Shown here one piece after another: positions 24,461 to 33,532 of a stretch of 64,000 nt of DNA; the first letter of the stretch is position 1, and each line of letters starts with the position of its first letter. A model generated the notes under the pieces. That model did no database searches. It saw only the letters and a list, made by a program, of their open reading frames with translations, and was not told where the DNA came from. The position numbers and the translations under genes are program-made. The DNA is from Methylovulum miyakonense HT12 (GTDB lineage Bacteria > Pseudomonadota > Gammaproteobacteria > Methylococcales > Methylomonadaceae), in assembly GCF_000384075.1 (NCBI RefSeq), contig NZ_KB913025.1, positions 560,238 through 624,237 on the forward strand, written 5' to 3'.

Positions 24461-25141
24461 ATGAATACCTTTTTAAAAAGTGAACCCTACCCTTATCCTT
24501 ATAACGGTGATTTACGGCCTGAAAACACCTGCTTGATTATCATCGACATGCAGTTCGATTTCTGCGGTGAAGGCGGTTATGTCGATAAGATGGGCTATGA
24601 CTTATCCCTCACCCGCGCACCTATCGAGCCGATAAAACGCGTCTTAACCGCTTGCCGCGAAAAAGGCTTCCATATTATCCATACCCGCGAAGGGCATCGT
24701 CCTGATTTGTCCGACTTGCCCAAAAACAAACGCTGGCGTAGCCAACAAATCGGCGCGGGCATCGGTGACGAAGGCCCTTGCGGACGGATTTTGGTGCGCG
24801 GTGAACCTGGTTGGGACATCATCCCGGAATTAGCACCCTTACCCGGTGAACCCATCATCGACAAACCCGGCAAAGGCTCGTTTTATGCCACCGATCTGGA
24901 TTTATTGCTGAATACGCTCGGTGTCGCCAATATCATCCTGACAGGCATCACCACCGACGTGTGCGTGCATACCACCATGCGCGATGCGAATGACCGTGGC
25001 TATGAATGCGTGCTGCTGGCGGATTGTTGTGGCGCAACCGATTATGGCAACCATCTGGCGGCGTTAAATATGATCAAAATGCAAGGCGGGGTTTTTGGCG
25101 CGGTATCAGATTCAGAAAGCTTCATCCAGGCGATTTCATGA
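24461..25141 (+). CDS. biuH: Biuret amidohydrolase-like cysteine hydrolase
   Basis: Isochorismatase-like cysteine hydrolase expected to cleave biuret to allophanate and ammonia. [20 protein letters not shown] carries the catalytic Asp, [16 protein letters not shown] the Lys and [18 protein letters not shown] the nucleophilic Cys. [17 protein letters not shown] and [20 protein letters not shown] resemble characterised biuret hydrolases closely. ATG 24461 has GAGG at workable spacing; an ATG at 24452 is also possible but sits too near the GAGG. It is cotranscribed with its transporter and overlaps the next gene as ATGA. Allophanate hydrolase two genes on supports the substrate. Confidence 0.85.
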   Translation: MNTFLKSEPYPYPYNGDLRPENTCLIIIDMQFDFCGEGGYVDKMGYDLSLTRAPIEPIKRVLTACREKGFHIIHTREGHRPDLSDLPKNKRWRSQQIGAGIGDEGPCGRILVRGEPGWDIIPELAPLPGEPIIDKPGKGSFYATDLDLLLNTLGVANIILTGITTDVCVHTTMRDANDRGYECVLLADCCGATDYGNHLAALNMIKMQGGVFGAVSDSESFIQAIS

Positions 25142-26676
25142 CTGCCGAGGCTTTAACTAGCCCTTTCCAAAGCGCGACAGCGTTGGAAGTGATCAATCTT
25201 TGCAAAAGTTTCGGGGCGTTACGCGTACTGGATAATATATCCTTCCAGCTACACCGTGGCTCATTCCATGCTTTACTGGGTGGCAACGGTGCAGGAAAAA
25301 GCACCTTGGTCAAATGTATCATGGGTTATTACCACGCTGATCAAGGGAGTGTATTGATTGACAACCGCAAACGCGAAATCAACAACACCCGCGATGCCCA
25401 CCAGCATGGCCTAGGCATGGTTTACCAGCATTTCACCTTAGTGCCTGAAATGACCGTGCTTGAAAACCTGGTGTTGTCGCGCTCACCTATCCCGAAAATT
25501 ATCAATTGGCAGAAAGAAAAGCAACATCTGGAAACCTTAATGGCGGAAACACCTTTCAAGATTCCTCTGCATAAAAAAGCCAGTGCCTTGGCAGCTGGAG
25601 AAAAACAAAAAGTTGAAATCCTCAAACAGCTGTTTTTACAGCCGGAGATTTTGATCTTGGATGAACCAACATCGGTGCTAACTCCGCAAGAAGCCGATGA
25701 AGTCCTCGATATGCTAAAAAAGTGGACACGTAGCAAAAACCTAAGCGTCCTGATCATCACCCACAAATTCCGTGAAGTGATGAATTTTGCCGATGATGTC
25801 AGCATCCTGCGCCGCGGCAAGCTGGCTTATAGCGGCCCGCTGGCAGAAAAAACACCCGCGATGCTGGCGGAGCTGATGGTGGGCAATGAAGAAATCGCTT
25901 CTACAGGCGCTCGTGAATTGGTATTAAAAGGCGATATTCGGCTGGATATTCATCAGCTCGTCGCCTCCAACGACAGCGGCGCGGTAGCGGTGGATGGTAT
26001 AAGCCTACAGTTGCATGGTGGCGAAATACTGGGTATTGCTGGTGTATCCGGTAATGGTCAACGTGAACTGGTCCAAGTGCTGTCGGGACAACGTAGCCCT
26101 GATAGCGGCGACATCCGTGTCTGTGGCGAACCGTATACCGCCAGCCGCGAAGAAATGGCCAGACACAAACTGTATTGCCTACCCGAAGAGCCACTACGCA
26201 ACGCCTGTGTGCCGCGCATGAACCTAGTCGAAAACTTGGCCTTACGTATATTTGACCAACCCCGTTATACACGCTGGAAATGGTTCCTTAACCGTCAAGC
26301 ACTCAAAGCCCACGCCTTGAAATTAATCGCCCGTTACCATGTCCGTCCCCCTGAGCTAGAACGTTGGATTGAAACTTTATCGGGCGGCAACGTGCAACGC
26401 TTGGTGTTGGCGCGGGAAATATCCGGTGAAGTGGATTTGTTAATTACCGCCAACCCCTGTTTTGGTTTGGATTTTGCCGCCACCGCCGAAATCCGTCGGC
26501 AATTGATGGAGGCGCGTAATCGCGGTGTCGCCGTTTTGCTGGTCAGCGAAGACCTCGACGAATTGCTGGAGCTCAGCGACCGTATCGCGGTGATATTTGG
26601 AGGCCAACTGCGTTATGAAGCCCCCATAGCGCAAGCCAATATGGATGAAATGGGTTTGAAAATGGCGGGACATTAA
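25138..26676 (+). CDS. Double-domain ABC transporter ATPase of the BMP-type importer
   Basis: 512 residues with two ABC cassettes. The first has Walker [19 protein letters not shown] and Walker [16 protein letters not shown], with its C-loop reading [12 protein letters not shown]. The second has a degenerate Walker A region ([16 protein letters not shown]), C-loop [15 protein letters not shown], and ANPCFGLD in place of Walker B, as usual for the RbsA/YufO class. The start at 25138 overlaps the upstream stop; the longer frame is a shadow. With the two permeases and the binding protein it completes an importer. Confidence 0.94.
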   Translation: MTAEALTSPFQSATALEVINLCKSFGALRVLDNISFQLHRGSFHALLGGNGAGKSTLVKCIMGYYHADQGSVLIDNRKREINNTRDAHQHGLGMVYQHFTLVPEMTVLENLVLSRSPIPKIINWQKEKQHLETLMAETPFKIPLHKKASALAAGEKQKVEILKQLFLQPEILILDEPTSVLTPQEADEVLDMLKKWTRSKNLSVLIITHKFREVMNFADDVSILRRGKLAYSGPLAEKTPAMLAELMVGNEEIASTGARELVLKGDIRLDIHQLVASNDSGAVAVDGISLQLHGGEILGIAGVSGNGQRELVQVLSGQRSPDSGDIRVCGEPYTASREEMARHKLYCLPEEPLRNACVPRMNLVENLALRIFDQPRYTRWKWFLNRQALKAHALKLIARYHVRPPELERWIETLSGGNVQRLVLAREISGEVDLLITANPCFGLDFAATAEIRRQLMEARNRGVAVLLVSEDLDELLELSDRIAVIFGGQLRYEAPIAQANMDEMGLKMAGH

Positions 26677-26731
26677 ATAAATGTCCGCCAACAAACCCGC
26701 TTTTTAGTCTTCAACTTGCAGGGAGTTAACC

Positions 26732-28510
26732 TTGAATACATCAGCTGATCATTTATCGTTTGACCTATTTTCCTTAAGACAAGCCTATCTGGACGGCACG
26801 ACCACAGTATCGGCAGTCATCCAGCAAAGCTTGGCGCGGGTTAAAGATTTTAAAAGCCATAATATCTGGATCAACTTGAACGCCGAGAGCACGCTCATGG
26901 CACAAGCAAAAAAACTGGAAGATTTAGACCCGCACGATTTACCCCTGTACGGCATCCCGTTTGCCGTCAAAGACAATATTGATTGCGTCGGATTACCCAC
27001 CACCGCCGCGTGCCCTGGATTTAGTTACCTTCCCGCAAAATCGGCATTCGTTGTCCAAAAACTGATCGACGCAGGTGCTGTGCTAATCGGCAAAACTAAT
27101 ATGGACCAATTCGCCACGGGTCTGACTGGCACACGCTCGCCAGAACCTTACGGTATTTGCAAAAACTCAATTAACCCCGATTACATTTCCGGCGGCTCCA
27201 GCTCTGGTTCGGCGGTGGCGGTGGCGTTAAATATCGTCAGTTTTTCGCTGGGCACGGACACTGCTGGTTCTGGACGCGTACCTGCCGGATTCAATAACAT
27301 CGTTGGTTTAAAACCCACACGCGGCTTACTCAGTTGCAGCGGCGTTGTCCCTGCTTGCAAAAGCTTGGATTGCGTATCGATTTTTAGCCAAACTATCGCT
27401 GAGGCCGAATACTTATTCGACATAGTCAACGCCTACGATACCAACGACAGCTATGCCCGCAATGACCGCCAAGGCTTAGATGCCAGTATGACGGCAACCG
27501 CTAAATTGCGCTTTGGTGTACCCAAACCCGAACAGCTACAGTATTTTGGCGCTCCAGAAGGCGAAGCATTGTTTGCGCAAACTATCACCAAACTACAAAC
27601 CTTGGGCGAAGTCGTAGAAATCGACTTCCAACCGTTTTTAGAAGCGGCGGCTTTGCTTTACGAAGGCCCGTGGCTTGCCGAACGCTATGCAGGCATCCGC
27701 GCATTTATCGAAAACCATCCCGAACAACTGCATCCGGTCATTATGGAAGTGCTGGCGGGGGCAAAAGACAAAAATGCCATCGCCGCTTTTGATGCCCTGC
27801 ACCGTTTGCAACAACTCAAACGGGACACCGCGACGCTCTTACAAAGCTTGTCTTGTGTCGTCGTCCCCACCGCGCCGCGCATTTACCGCATAGACGAAGT
27901 GCTAGCCGAACCGATCCGCTTGAACAGCAATCTGGGCTACTATACTAATTATATGAACCTGCTGGATTTATCCGCCTTGGCAATCCCCGCAGGTTTTTAC
28001 AGCAACCAACTGCCGTTTGGCATTACCCTGTTTTCAACCGCCTTAGCAGATGCGCGTTTACTTGCGATTGCCAAACGCCTTGCCAACGAGCAAACTGAAA
28101 ACCTCCCGCACAAACCATCCGGCTACCAACGCATCGCCGTCTGCGGCGCACATATGCAAGGCTTACCGCTAAACCCGCAACTGCTGGAACTCGGCGCACG
28201 TTTTTACGCCAGCACCCAAACTGCCGCGAAATACCAACTCTACGCCCTAGCTATCGCGCCACCGGAACGCCCCGGATTAGTCCGCGACGACAGCCACGGT
28301 GAAAACATCGCCCTAGAAATCTGGGAATTACCCAAAGAAAATTGGGCAAAATTTATCAGCAACATCAAAAGCCCGTTGTGTATCGGTTCGGTGGAAATGG
28401 CAGATGGCAGTTGGGAATACGGTTTCTTGTGCGAACCTTATCCGTTAGGGAAATCGGTTGCCATTACCAAGTTTGGTGGCTGGCGGAATTATTTGAAAAA
28501 TAAGGTATAA
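26732..28510 (+). CDS. atzF: Allophanate hydrolase, TTG start
   Basis: Hydrolyses allophanate to two ammonia and two carbon dioxide. The amidase-signature domain shows the catalytic Lys in GIPFAVKDNIDC and the Ser residues in ISGGSSSGSAVAVAL and GTDTAGSGRVPAG. The allophanate-specific C-terminal domain from about residue 470 (YQRIAVCGAHMQGLPLNPQL, then EIWELPKENWAKFI) is present. 592 residues. The start is TTG at 26732 with GGGAG eight bases upstream; no suitable ATG is nearby. No urea carboxylase gene lies in this window, so allophanate must come from biuret. It is the last gene of the operon, before a strong terminator. Confidence 0.95.
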   Translation: MNTSADHLSFDLFSLRQAYLDGTTTVSAVIQQSLARVKDFKSHNIWINLNAESTLMAQAKKLEDLDPHDLPLYGIPFAVKDNIDCVGLPTTAACPGFSYLPAKSAFVVQKLIDAGAVLIGKTNMDQFATGLTGTRSPEPYGICKNSINPDYISGGSSSGSAVAVALNIVSFSLGTDTAGSGRVPAGFNNIVGLKPTRGLLSCSGVVPACKSLDCVSIFSQTIAEAEYLFDIVNAYDTNDSYARNDRQGLDASMTATAKLRFGVPKPEQLQYFGAPEGEALFAQTITKLQTLGEVVEIDFQPFLEAAALLYEGPWLAERYAGIRAFIENHPEQLHPVIMEVLAGAKDKNAIAAFDALHRLQQLKRDTATLLQSLSCVVVPTAPRIYRIDEVLAEPIRLNSNLGYYTNYMNLLDLSALAIPAGFYSNQLPFGITLFSTALADARLLAIAKRLANEQTENLPHKPSGYQRIAVCGAHMQGLPLNPQLLELGARFYASTQTAAKYQLYALAIAPPERPGLVRDDSHGENIALEIWELPKENWAKFISNIKSPLCIGSVEMADGSWEYGFLCEPYPLGKSVAITKFGGWRNYLKNKV

Positions 28511-28562
28511 GGCGATTTCGTTAACTAGAATTTCCAATTTTTATCAGATTAAGCAAAACCCC

Positions 28563-28642
28563 GTAGGGGCGGACGGCTGTCCGCCCTTTTTTATAGGCCG
28601 CATAAAAATCATCTGCAATCAGGCGGACAGCCGTCCCTCTAC
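28563..28642 (+). repeat. GTAG-type inverted repeat, GGCGGACGGC family
   Basis: GTAGGGGCGGACGGCTGTCC near the left edge and GGCGGACAGCCGTCCCTCTAC at the right edge make nested palindromes. It is the only copy of this family in the window, and its left half doubles as a terminator. Confidence 0.85.
28567..28592 (+). terminator. Intrinsic terminator of the biuret operon
   Basis: GGGCGGAC and GTCCGCCC form an 8 bp GC-rich stem with loop GGCT, followed by six T. It lies 56 bases after the allophanate hydrolase stop and is formed by the left hairpin of the repeat. Confidence 0.85.
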
Positions 28643-28720
28643 TAACGATTTAGTTTATCTTCTTAAAATACTGGGCTACTATCCATCTAACAGTCCTTTT
28701 TTTTCCCCAACAAGGCCATC

Positions 28721-29080
28721 ATGACGCATCCCAAAATCCCCACGCCCTTTTCCCTATCACCAGAATTACTGGCAGACGAAAGTTTAGGCTGGCATCCCCT
28801 ACGCGAAGGCGTGCTTTTACGGATGTTATTCCAAGAGTCCGACAGCGGTTACAGTGTCGGACTGATCCGATACCAACCCGGCGCATCTGTCCCATTACAC
28901 AAACATATCGGCGACGAACACATTTATGTGCTTTCCGGCTCGCAACAAGACGAACGCGGCATCTATCCAACAGGCAGCTACATCTACAATCCCGAAGGTT
29001 CGCAACATAGCGTCAGCAGCCTAGATGGGTGTTTGGTGTTGGTGCATTGGCATAAGCCTGTGGAGTTTATGGGGGATTAA
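28721..29080 (+). CDS. ChrR-like single-domain cupin
   Basis: 119-residue cupin. LIRYQPGASVPLHKHIGDEHIYVLSGSQ gives the two-His, one-Glu, one-His metal motif and GSQHSVSS the second cupin motif. Related to the cupin domain of ChrR-type anti-sigma factors, but the N-terminal zinc-binding domain is missing. AAGG precedes the ATG. It stands alone between the biuret operon terminator and the HigBA-like pair; its ligand is unknown. Confidence 0.75.
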   Translation: MTHPKIPTPFSLSPELLADESLGWHPLREGVLLRMLFQESDSGYSVGLIRYQPGASVPLHKHIGDEHIYVLSGSQQDERGIYPTGSYIYNPEGSQHSVSSLDGCLVLVHWHKPVEFMGD

Positions 29081-29121
29081 GCCTCGCTTAACTTCAAAAT
29101 TATTCCGAAATAATTGCGTGA

Positions 29122-29140
29122 CATACGCCATTGACGTATG
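29122..29140 (+). promoter_or_regulatory. CATACG-N7-CGTATG inverted repeat before the HigBA-like pair
   Basis: Perfect 6 bp arms separated by seven bases, ending nine bases before the toxin ATG. The position fits autoregulation by the toxin-antitoxin complex. Confidence 0.5.
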
Positions 29141-29148
29141 ATCTAAAC

Positions 29149-29466
29149 ATGCTGACCATTATCGAATCCCCTTTATTCACAAAACTCTGGCCTGATTACT
29201 GGTCAGATGAAGAGCATACAAAATTCACGGCTTTTCTTGCCGAAAACCCAGAGGCTGGCGATGTTGTTCCAAATTCAGGTGGTTGCAGGAAAATCCGTTG
29301 GTCACGTTATGGCACCGGAAAACGCGGGGGCGTAAGGGTCATCTACACGGCTCGTCTTGAAAGCGGCGCATTGGTTTTACTGGTTATTTATGCCAAAAGT
29401 GCCAAAGAGAATATTCCAAGCCACCTACTCAAACAAATTGCCGAGGAACTGGGACATGCCCCTTAA
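29149..29466 (+). CDS. HigB/RelE-like toxin
   Basis: 105-residue toxin of the HigB group: DEEHTKFTAFLAENPEAGDVVPNSGGCRKIRWSRYGTGKRGGVRVIY is the characteristic segment and LLVIYAKSAKENIP the C-terminal strand. The toxin is encoded before its antitoxin, as usual for higBA. The ATG at 29149 is preferred over an upstream TTG at 29131 that would lie inside the operator-like palindrome. It overlaps the antitoxin by 11 bases. Confidence 0.88.
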   Translation: MLTIIESPLFTKLWPDYWSDEEHTKFTAFLAENPEAGDVVPNSGGCRKIRWSRYGTGKRGGVRVIYTARLESGALVLLVIYAKSAKENIPSHLLKQIAEELGHAP

Positions 29467-29773
29467 CGAAACAGAACTATTAGAACGTGATGCCAAGCGG
29501 AACATTGGCGAAGAATTGCTTACCGCCATTCGTGATGTTAAAGCAGGCCGTCACGGTGCAAGCTATGCCATTGAACCCAATGAAATCGTAGAAACGCGGT
29601 TAAAATGCGGCTTATCACAAACCCAATTTGCCAACGCCTTGCATATTTCGTCGAGAACCCTACAACAGTGGGAACAAGGTCGCCGCCAACCCTCCGGAGC
29701 TGCGGAAACACTGCTCAAAATCGTCGCCAAGCACCCAGAGGTATTGAGGGATTTATTGGTGTCAAACGCATAG
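29456..29773 (+). CDS. HigA-like XRE-family antitoxin
   Basis: 105 residues with a helix-turn-helix at about 60-95 (RLKCGLSQTQFANALHISSRTLQQWEQGRRQPSGAA), typical of XRE antitoxins. The ATG at 29456 follows GAGGAACTGG and gives MPLNETELLERDAKRNI. It partners the preceding toxin and would bind the CATACG palindrome. Confidence 0.88.
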   Translation: MPLNETELLERDAKRNIGEELLTAIRDVKAGRHGASYAIEPNEIVETRLKCGLSQTQFANALHISSRTLQQWEQGRRQPSGAAETLLKIVAKHPEVLRDLLVSNA

Positions 29774-29812
29774 ATAACCATCAAAAAGCATTTATAAACA
29801 AGTGGATTGGAA

Positions 29813-30127
29813 ATGAAATATTCAGTTGTTCTGCACAAAGACCCTCAATCAGATTACAGCGTTACCGTACCTGATTTGCCTGGCTGTTTTTCCGCCGGAT
29901 ACACCATTGAAGAAGCTTTGGCGATGGCGAAAAAAGCCATAGAGTGCCATATAGTAGGCTTGTTTTTAGATAGTGAATCCGTCCCTAAATTGCGCCCATT
30001 TGAAGAACATCAACCCAACCCAGATTACGCCTCTGGCATTTGGGGAATAGTCGAAGTAGACATAAGTCAATTGCGCAAAAGGCACAATAAGTATGGCAAT
30101 AACCAACGGGCATTGCGCCGAATTTAA
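29813..30127 (+). CDS. Orphan HicB-family antitoxin
   Basis: 104 residues beginning MKYSVVLHKDPQSDYSVTVPDLPGCFSAGYTIEEAL, the HicB partial RNase H-fold signature. The usual HicA double-stranded RNA-binding toxin (about 60 residues) is absent on both sides: upstream there are 39 bases, and downstream 73 AT-rich bases before the DUF262 gene. It may be a solitary regulator or the remnant of a pair. Confidence 0.82.
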   Translation: MKYSVVLHKDPQSDYSVTVPDLPGCFSAGYTIEEALAMAKKAIECHIVGLFLDSESVPKLRPFEEHQPNPDYASGIWGIVEVDISQLRKRHNKYGNNQRALRRI

Positions 30128-30200
30128 TCATTTCTAAAGAATTTATAACCTAAAAATGATTTTTATAACAAAATTAAGTGCTATATAAACTAAACATAAA

Positions 30201-31304
30201 ATGACTACCTTAAAAAATAACTTAACTTCTCTGCAAGATATAGCTAAAGAACGGACAGTAAAAACTCAAAGTATTGAGTATGATTTGGAAACTCTTGTAA
30301 AAAAAATCACCAAAGGAACAATTAAACTTGATCCTGAATATCAAAGGCGACATAGATGGAATACTGAAACATCCTCTCGTCTAATTGAAAGTTTAATTCT
30401 TAATATTCCTATCCCAATAATATATTTATCACAGGATGTAGATGTTGATACTGATACTGAAGATTCAAGATACTCTGTTATTGACGGCCAACAAAGACTC
30501 ACAGCTGTACACCAATTCTTTAATAATAAGTTTCCTTTAGAAGGATTAAAAACACTTAATGCTTTGAATGGATCTTTTTATAGAGATTTACCACCTTTTT
30601 TAATTCGTAGATTAGAAGAAAGAACAATCAAATGCTTAAGAATTGATTCAACTATTGATGCACAAGTTAAAATCGATATTTTTGAAAGACTAAACTCTGG
30701 ATCGGTAAAGTTAGAAGCTCAAGAGCTAAGAAATGCTGTTTATAGTGGGAACTTTAATAAATTATGTAAAGAATTATCAAAAGATGAAAACTTCAGAGAG
30801 TTATTACAAATAAATGGCGACAATGAAAAAAAAGTAAAAAAAATGGAGGATGTTGAAATAGTCCTGCGATTTTTTTCAATGATAAATGATAATTATTTAA
30901 ATTTTAAAAAGACTAAAGAGAAAGGATTCGTTGATTTTTTATCTGAAGTAATGGAAAAAAATAATGAATTAAATTATAAAGAACTTAAAAAACTTGAAGA
31001 AGAATTCAAGAATACAATGAAAATAATTAGAAGAGACTTTGGAGATAGTGGATTTGCAAAATACAAAAATGAAAACGGTAAATTGAGGCTTCAATCAAAA
31101 TTCAATGTTGCGGTTTTTGATGCTTTAGCTACTAGTTGTCATGACTTAATTTATGAAAATGGCATCAAGGATTTTAGAAACAAAAGAGATTCATTTCTCG
31201 ATTTATTTAAAGAAGAAGATTTCTATGAATCTATTTCTGGTAGCTATTTAGACACGGCAAAAATTAAGCTACGCATTGAAAAAACAACTAAAGCTTTACG
31301 ATGA
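30201..31304 (+). CDS. DUF262 (GmrSD N-terminal-like, ParB-fold) protein
   Basis: 367 residues. LDPEYQRRHRWNTETSSRLIESLILNIPIP and YSVIDGQQRLTAVHQFF are the DUF262 motifs, the DGQQR box being the putative nucleotide-hydrolysing site of this ParB/sulfiredoxin-like fold. Unlike GmrSD it lacks a DUF1524 HNH nuclease domain; the remainder is lysine-rich and helical. The gene is strikingly AT-rich compared with its surroundings, a sign of recent acquisition. It overlaps the downstream HEPN gene as ATGA, so the two are translationally coupled. Defence or toxin-antitoxin function is inferred from the domains. Confidence 0.88.
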   Translation: MTTLKNNLTSLQDIAKERTVKTQSIEYDLETLVKKITKGTIKLDPEYQRRHRWNTETSSRLIESLILNIPIPIIYLSQDVDVDTDTEDSRYSVIDGQQRLTAVHQFFNNKFPLEGLKTLNALNGSFYRDLPPFLIRRLEERTIKCLRIDSTIDAQVKIDIFERLNSGSVKLEAQELRNAVYSGNFNKLCKELSKDENFRELLQINGDNEKKVKKMEDVEIVLRFFSMINDNYLNFKKTKEKGFVDFLSEVMEKNNELNYKELKKLEEEFKNTMKIIRRDFGDSGFAKYKNENGKLRLQSKFNVAVFDALATSCHDLIYENGIKDFRNKRDSFLDLFKEEDFYESISGSYLDTAKIKLRIEKTTKALR

Positions 31305-32107
31305 CAGAGACATTTATTTTTTCACGATTGGAATCTATTGAAAAAAGATTTCAGGAAGTTGATATTCTCCTTAGATTTGCAGAAGAAAATCAAAATAATG
31401 AGGAAGCTTATTCTACTCTTTGTCGCTCAGCTCATATTATTCTTGTTGCCCATTTTGAAGGCGCAATTAAGGAAATTTGTAGGGATGTGATTGATGATAT
31501 TAATTACAATATTACTTATGATAAGATTCCTTCTAAAATATTCGCCACTTACTGTGATTATTTTTTGGTTAAAGAAAATAATAATGAATTTTCAAGTAAG
31601 GGTAAACACAAATTAAAAGAAAAACTATCAACTGCTTTTGGAACTTCAAGAGCAACTTTGAAAGTTGAACCATTTATATTTACTGAAGGTAAAAACCTTG
31701 CCCCTAAAATAATAGAAACTATACTGAAACGATTTGGATTAGATGATTTTTTCTGGAGTTTGAAAAATTCATCTTTAGATGTTGTTTTTCAAGATTCAAG
31801 AACTGAAATAGAAGAACTAGAAAATTTGCTACAAAATCATATTAACGGAAATGTTATCAGATATCCGTATACCGTTAACAGAGGTATTTATAATCCTGAT
31901 GAAAATATCCTTACCGAAACAAAACAAAAAACACTTTGGGAGGAATTTATTGACGATATTTTAAAAGAACGACATAACATCGTTCACGGACAAGTTCTTA
32001 ATAACCCATATAATCATGAAGATTTAAACAAAGCAAAGATTAAAATTAAAATCGTTATTTATGTATTTATAATAAATTTAGCCTTTATATCTAATCCTAA
32101 TAGTTAA
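31301..32107 (+). CDS. HEPN-domain protein, MAE_28990/MAE_18760-like
   Basis: 268 residues. The N-terminal YSTLCRSAHIILVAHFEGAIKEICRDVIDDI helix and, at about residues 224-229, RHNIVH (R-x4-H) give the HEPN RNase signature. Members are predicted RNases of defence and toxin systems. Like its partner it is very AT-rich. It starts within the last codons of the DUF262 gene and is followed by a stem-loop terminator. Whether DUF262 controls the HEPN nuclease or acts with it cannot be told from sequence. Confidence 0.82.
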   Translation: MTETFIFSRLESIEKRFQEVDILLRFAEENQNNEEAYSTLCRSAHIILVAHFEGAIKEICRDVIDDINYNITYDKIPSKIFATYCDYFLVKENNNEFSSKGKHKLKEKLSTAFGTSRATLKVEPFIFTEGKNLAPKIIETILKRFGLDDFFWSLKNSSLDVVFQDSRTEIEELENLLQNHINGNVIRYPYTVNRGIYNPDENILTETKQKTLWEEFIDDILKERHNIVHGQVLNNPYNHEDLNKAKIKIKIVIYVFIINLAFISNPNS

Positions 32108-32210
32108 AATTTTATTAGCATGATTACTGAAATTTCATACCATAACCTTATAAACCAATTAGTAAGGTGCATTGCAATAGTTCTAAAGATCATTGATTTT
32201 CGCATTTGCA

Positions 32211-32239
32211 TGGAGTGAAAAAACTGCTTTTTCACTCCA
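32211..32239. terminator. Bidirectional terminator between the HEPN and GntR genes
   Basis: TGGAGTGAAAAA and TTTTTCACTCCA form a 12 bp stem around a five-base loop. The A and T runs within the stem let it serve both convergent genes. Confidence 0.8.
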
Positions 32240-32246
32240 ATCAATA

Positions 32247-33011
32247 TCAATAAGCCGACACATCACCTTCCACCGCATTCCCCCCGCCCGCAAACGGAAA
32301 GCTATTATTTTTCCGAATCCCCATACGAATTATCGTCAGCATTTTGCTGAATTCCTCACTCTTTTTAATATGCCGCAACATTTCATTTTTCGCCGCTTGC
32401 ACATCGCGGTTGAGCAAGTGCTGGAGGATGCGGTGGTGTTCTTCGTAGGTTTTTCTGATGCGTTCTTGGTCGGTAAAATCCAAACGGCGAACGATGCGGA
32501 TACGGTTGCTGATGTCGATCAGCAATTTCATTAGGGCTTGGTTGCCGCCGCCTTCGGCGAGTTTGATATGGAAGGCTTCATCTAGGCTGGCGATGCGTTC
32601 GGCTTTGCCTTCGTCGTCTTCGCTGGTGTCTTGTTCCCAAACTTTGCACAAATTTTTCAACGCCTCGTCCGACATATTGGTGCAGGCCAATTCCAACGAC
32701 AACATTTCCAAGCTGACGCGGATTTGGTAGTAGTCGGTAAATTCTTCCAAATCCATTGAGCGCACAAAACAGCCTTGTTTGGGGCGGATGGTGATCAGCC
32801 CTTCGGTTGCCAAACGCTGCAACGCTTCCCGGATCGGTGTCCGGCTGACATTGAAATAACCCGCCAACTCGGTTTCGGTCAAACGCGAATTCGGCTGGAC
32901 TTCAAAATTCAGGATCATGTTGCGGAGTTTGCCATAAATATTTTGCGCCGCCGCGCCTTTTGCTTTCGTCATGTAGTTTTTGTCACCAATCGCCTGTGGT
33001 CTAGGGGGCAT
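32247..33011 (-). CDS. GntR-family (FCD) transcriptional regulator
   Basis: 254-residue regulator. The winged helix spans about residues 25-85 (YGKLRNMILNFEVQPNSRLT, then AGYFNVSRTPIREALQRLATEGLI), and the FCD ligand domain follows with the metal-site residues in LDEAFHIKLAEGG and EEHHRILQHLLNRDV. ATG at 33011 or 32972 are both possible; neither has a strong Shine-Dalgarno sequence. The gene sits between the two units that carry TGTATACA operators, which makes it the obvious candidate repressor, with biuret or a related ureide as effector. Confidence 0.92.
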   Translation of the reverse strand: MPPRPQAIGDKNYMTKAKGAAAQNIYGKLRNMILNFEVQPNSRLTETELAGYFNVSRTPIREALQRLATEGLITIRPKQGCFVRSMDLEEFTDYYQIRVSLEMLSLELACTNMSDEALKNLCKVWEQDTSEDDEGKAERIASLDEAFHIKLAEGGGNQALMKLLIDISNRIRIVRRLDFTDQERIRKTYEEHHRILQHLLNRDVQAAKNEMLRHIKKSEEFSKMLTIIRMGIRKNNSFPFAGGGNAVEGDVSAY

Positions 33012-33204
33012 TTACTTGAAATGCTAAGGGTTTGATAGGATTGCCGCATTGTCGCTAAGCAATTGGCCACAGTATATAACATGAGGCTAGTCAATATTGA
33101 AGCGAGGCCGAATAATCGCGTAATGTCGGCTATGCCTCACCGCCATTACCTTAAGGATTTAAACAACATAAATCAGTAGATCGCCTAATGAGCCTACTCC
33201 TGCT

Positions 33205-33290
33205 GGAACGGGTTTATAACCCGTTCCGTAACGTTTTTAGTGCCTGTAGGTATCTTGGAACGTTAGGGACGGGGTTTCAAACCCCGTCCC
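33205..33290 (+). repeat. Palindromic repeat, GGAACGGGTT/GGGACGGGG family
   Basis: Two hairpins: GGAACGGGTT/AACCCGTTCC at 33205-33227 and GGGACGGGGTTT/AAACCCCGTCCC at 33266-33290, joined by a spacer with GTAACGTTTTTAGTG. Other copies: 39883-39967, 42216-42443 (interrupted) and 60065-60187. The remainder of 33012-33514 holds no gene I can support. Confidence 0.88.
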
Positions 33291-33514
33291 TCGTTAAAGT
33301 CCCAGGATTTAGCAAGCAGCAAACCAAACAAGCTTCCGATAAACAACCTTGACAAATTAGTGCGACATTCATGTGCAAAATTACCGCTTTTTGCACCAAA
33401 TTGACCAAAACCTGTGCAACCCTGCCCCGTAATTCATTAGCAAAACCGCCTTTTTCTTGTTAAGAAGCCATTTATTTACAATAACTTGTAATAAAAATTC
33501 AACAACAATCCTAA

Positions 33515-33530
33515 TGGTATGGGACTTGCT
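33515..33530 (+). promoter_or_regulatory. Sigma54-like -24/-12 promoter of the second hydrolase unit
   Basis: TGGTATGGGACTTGCT carries the GG and GC dinucleotides with exact ten-base spacing and a full TTGCT. It directly precedes a TGTATACA operator, the same order as at 21131-21164. Confidence 0.68.
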
Positions 33531-33532
33531 TT

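Noticed and set aside
33060-33095. CAGTATATAAC near the GntR start as an autoregulatory TGTATACA-type site
   Set aside because: It matches the operator core poorly and lacks symmetry.
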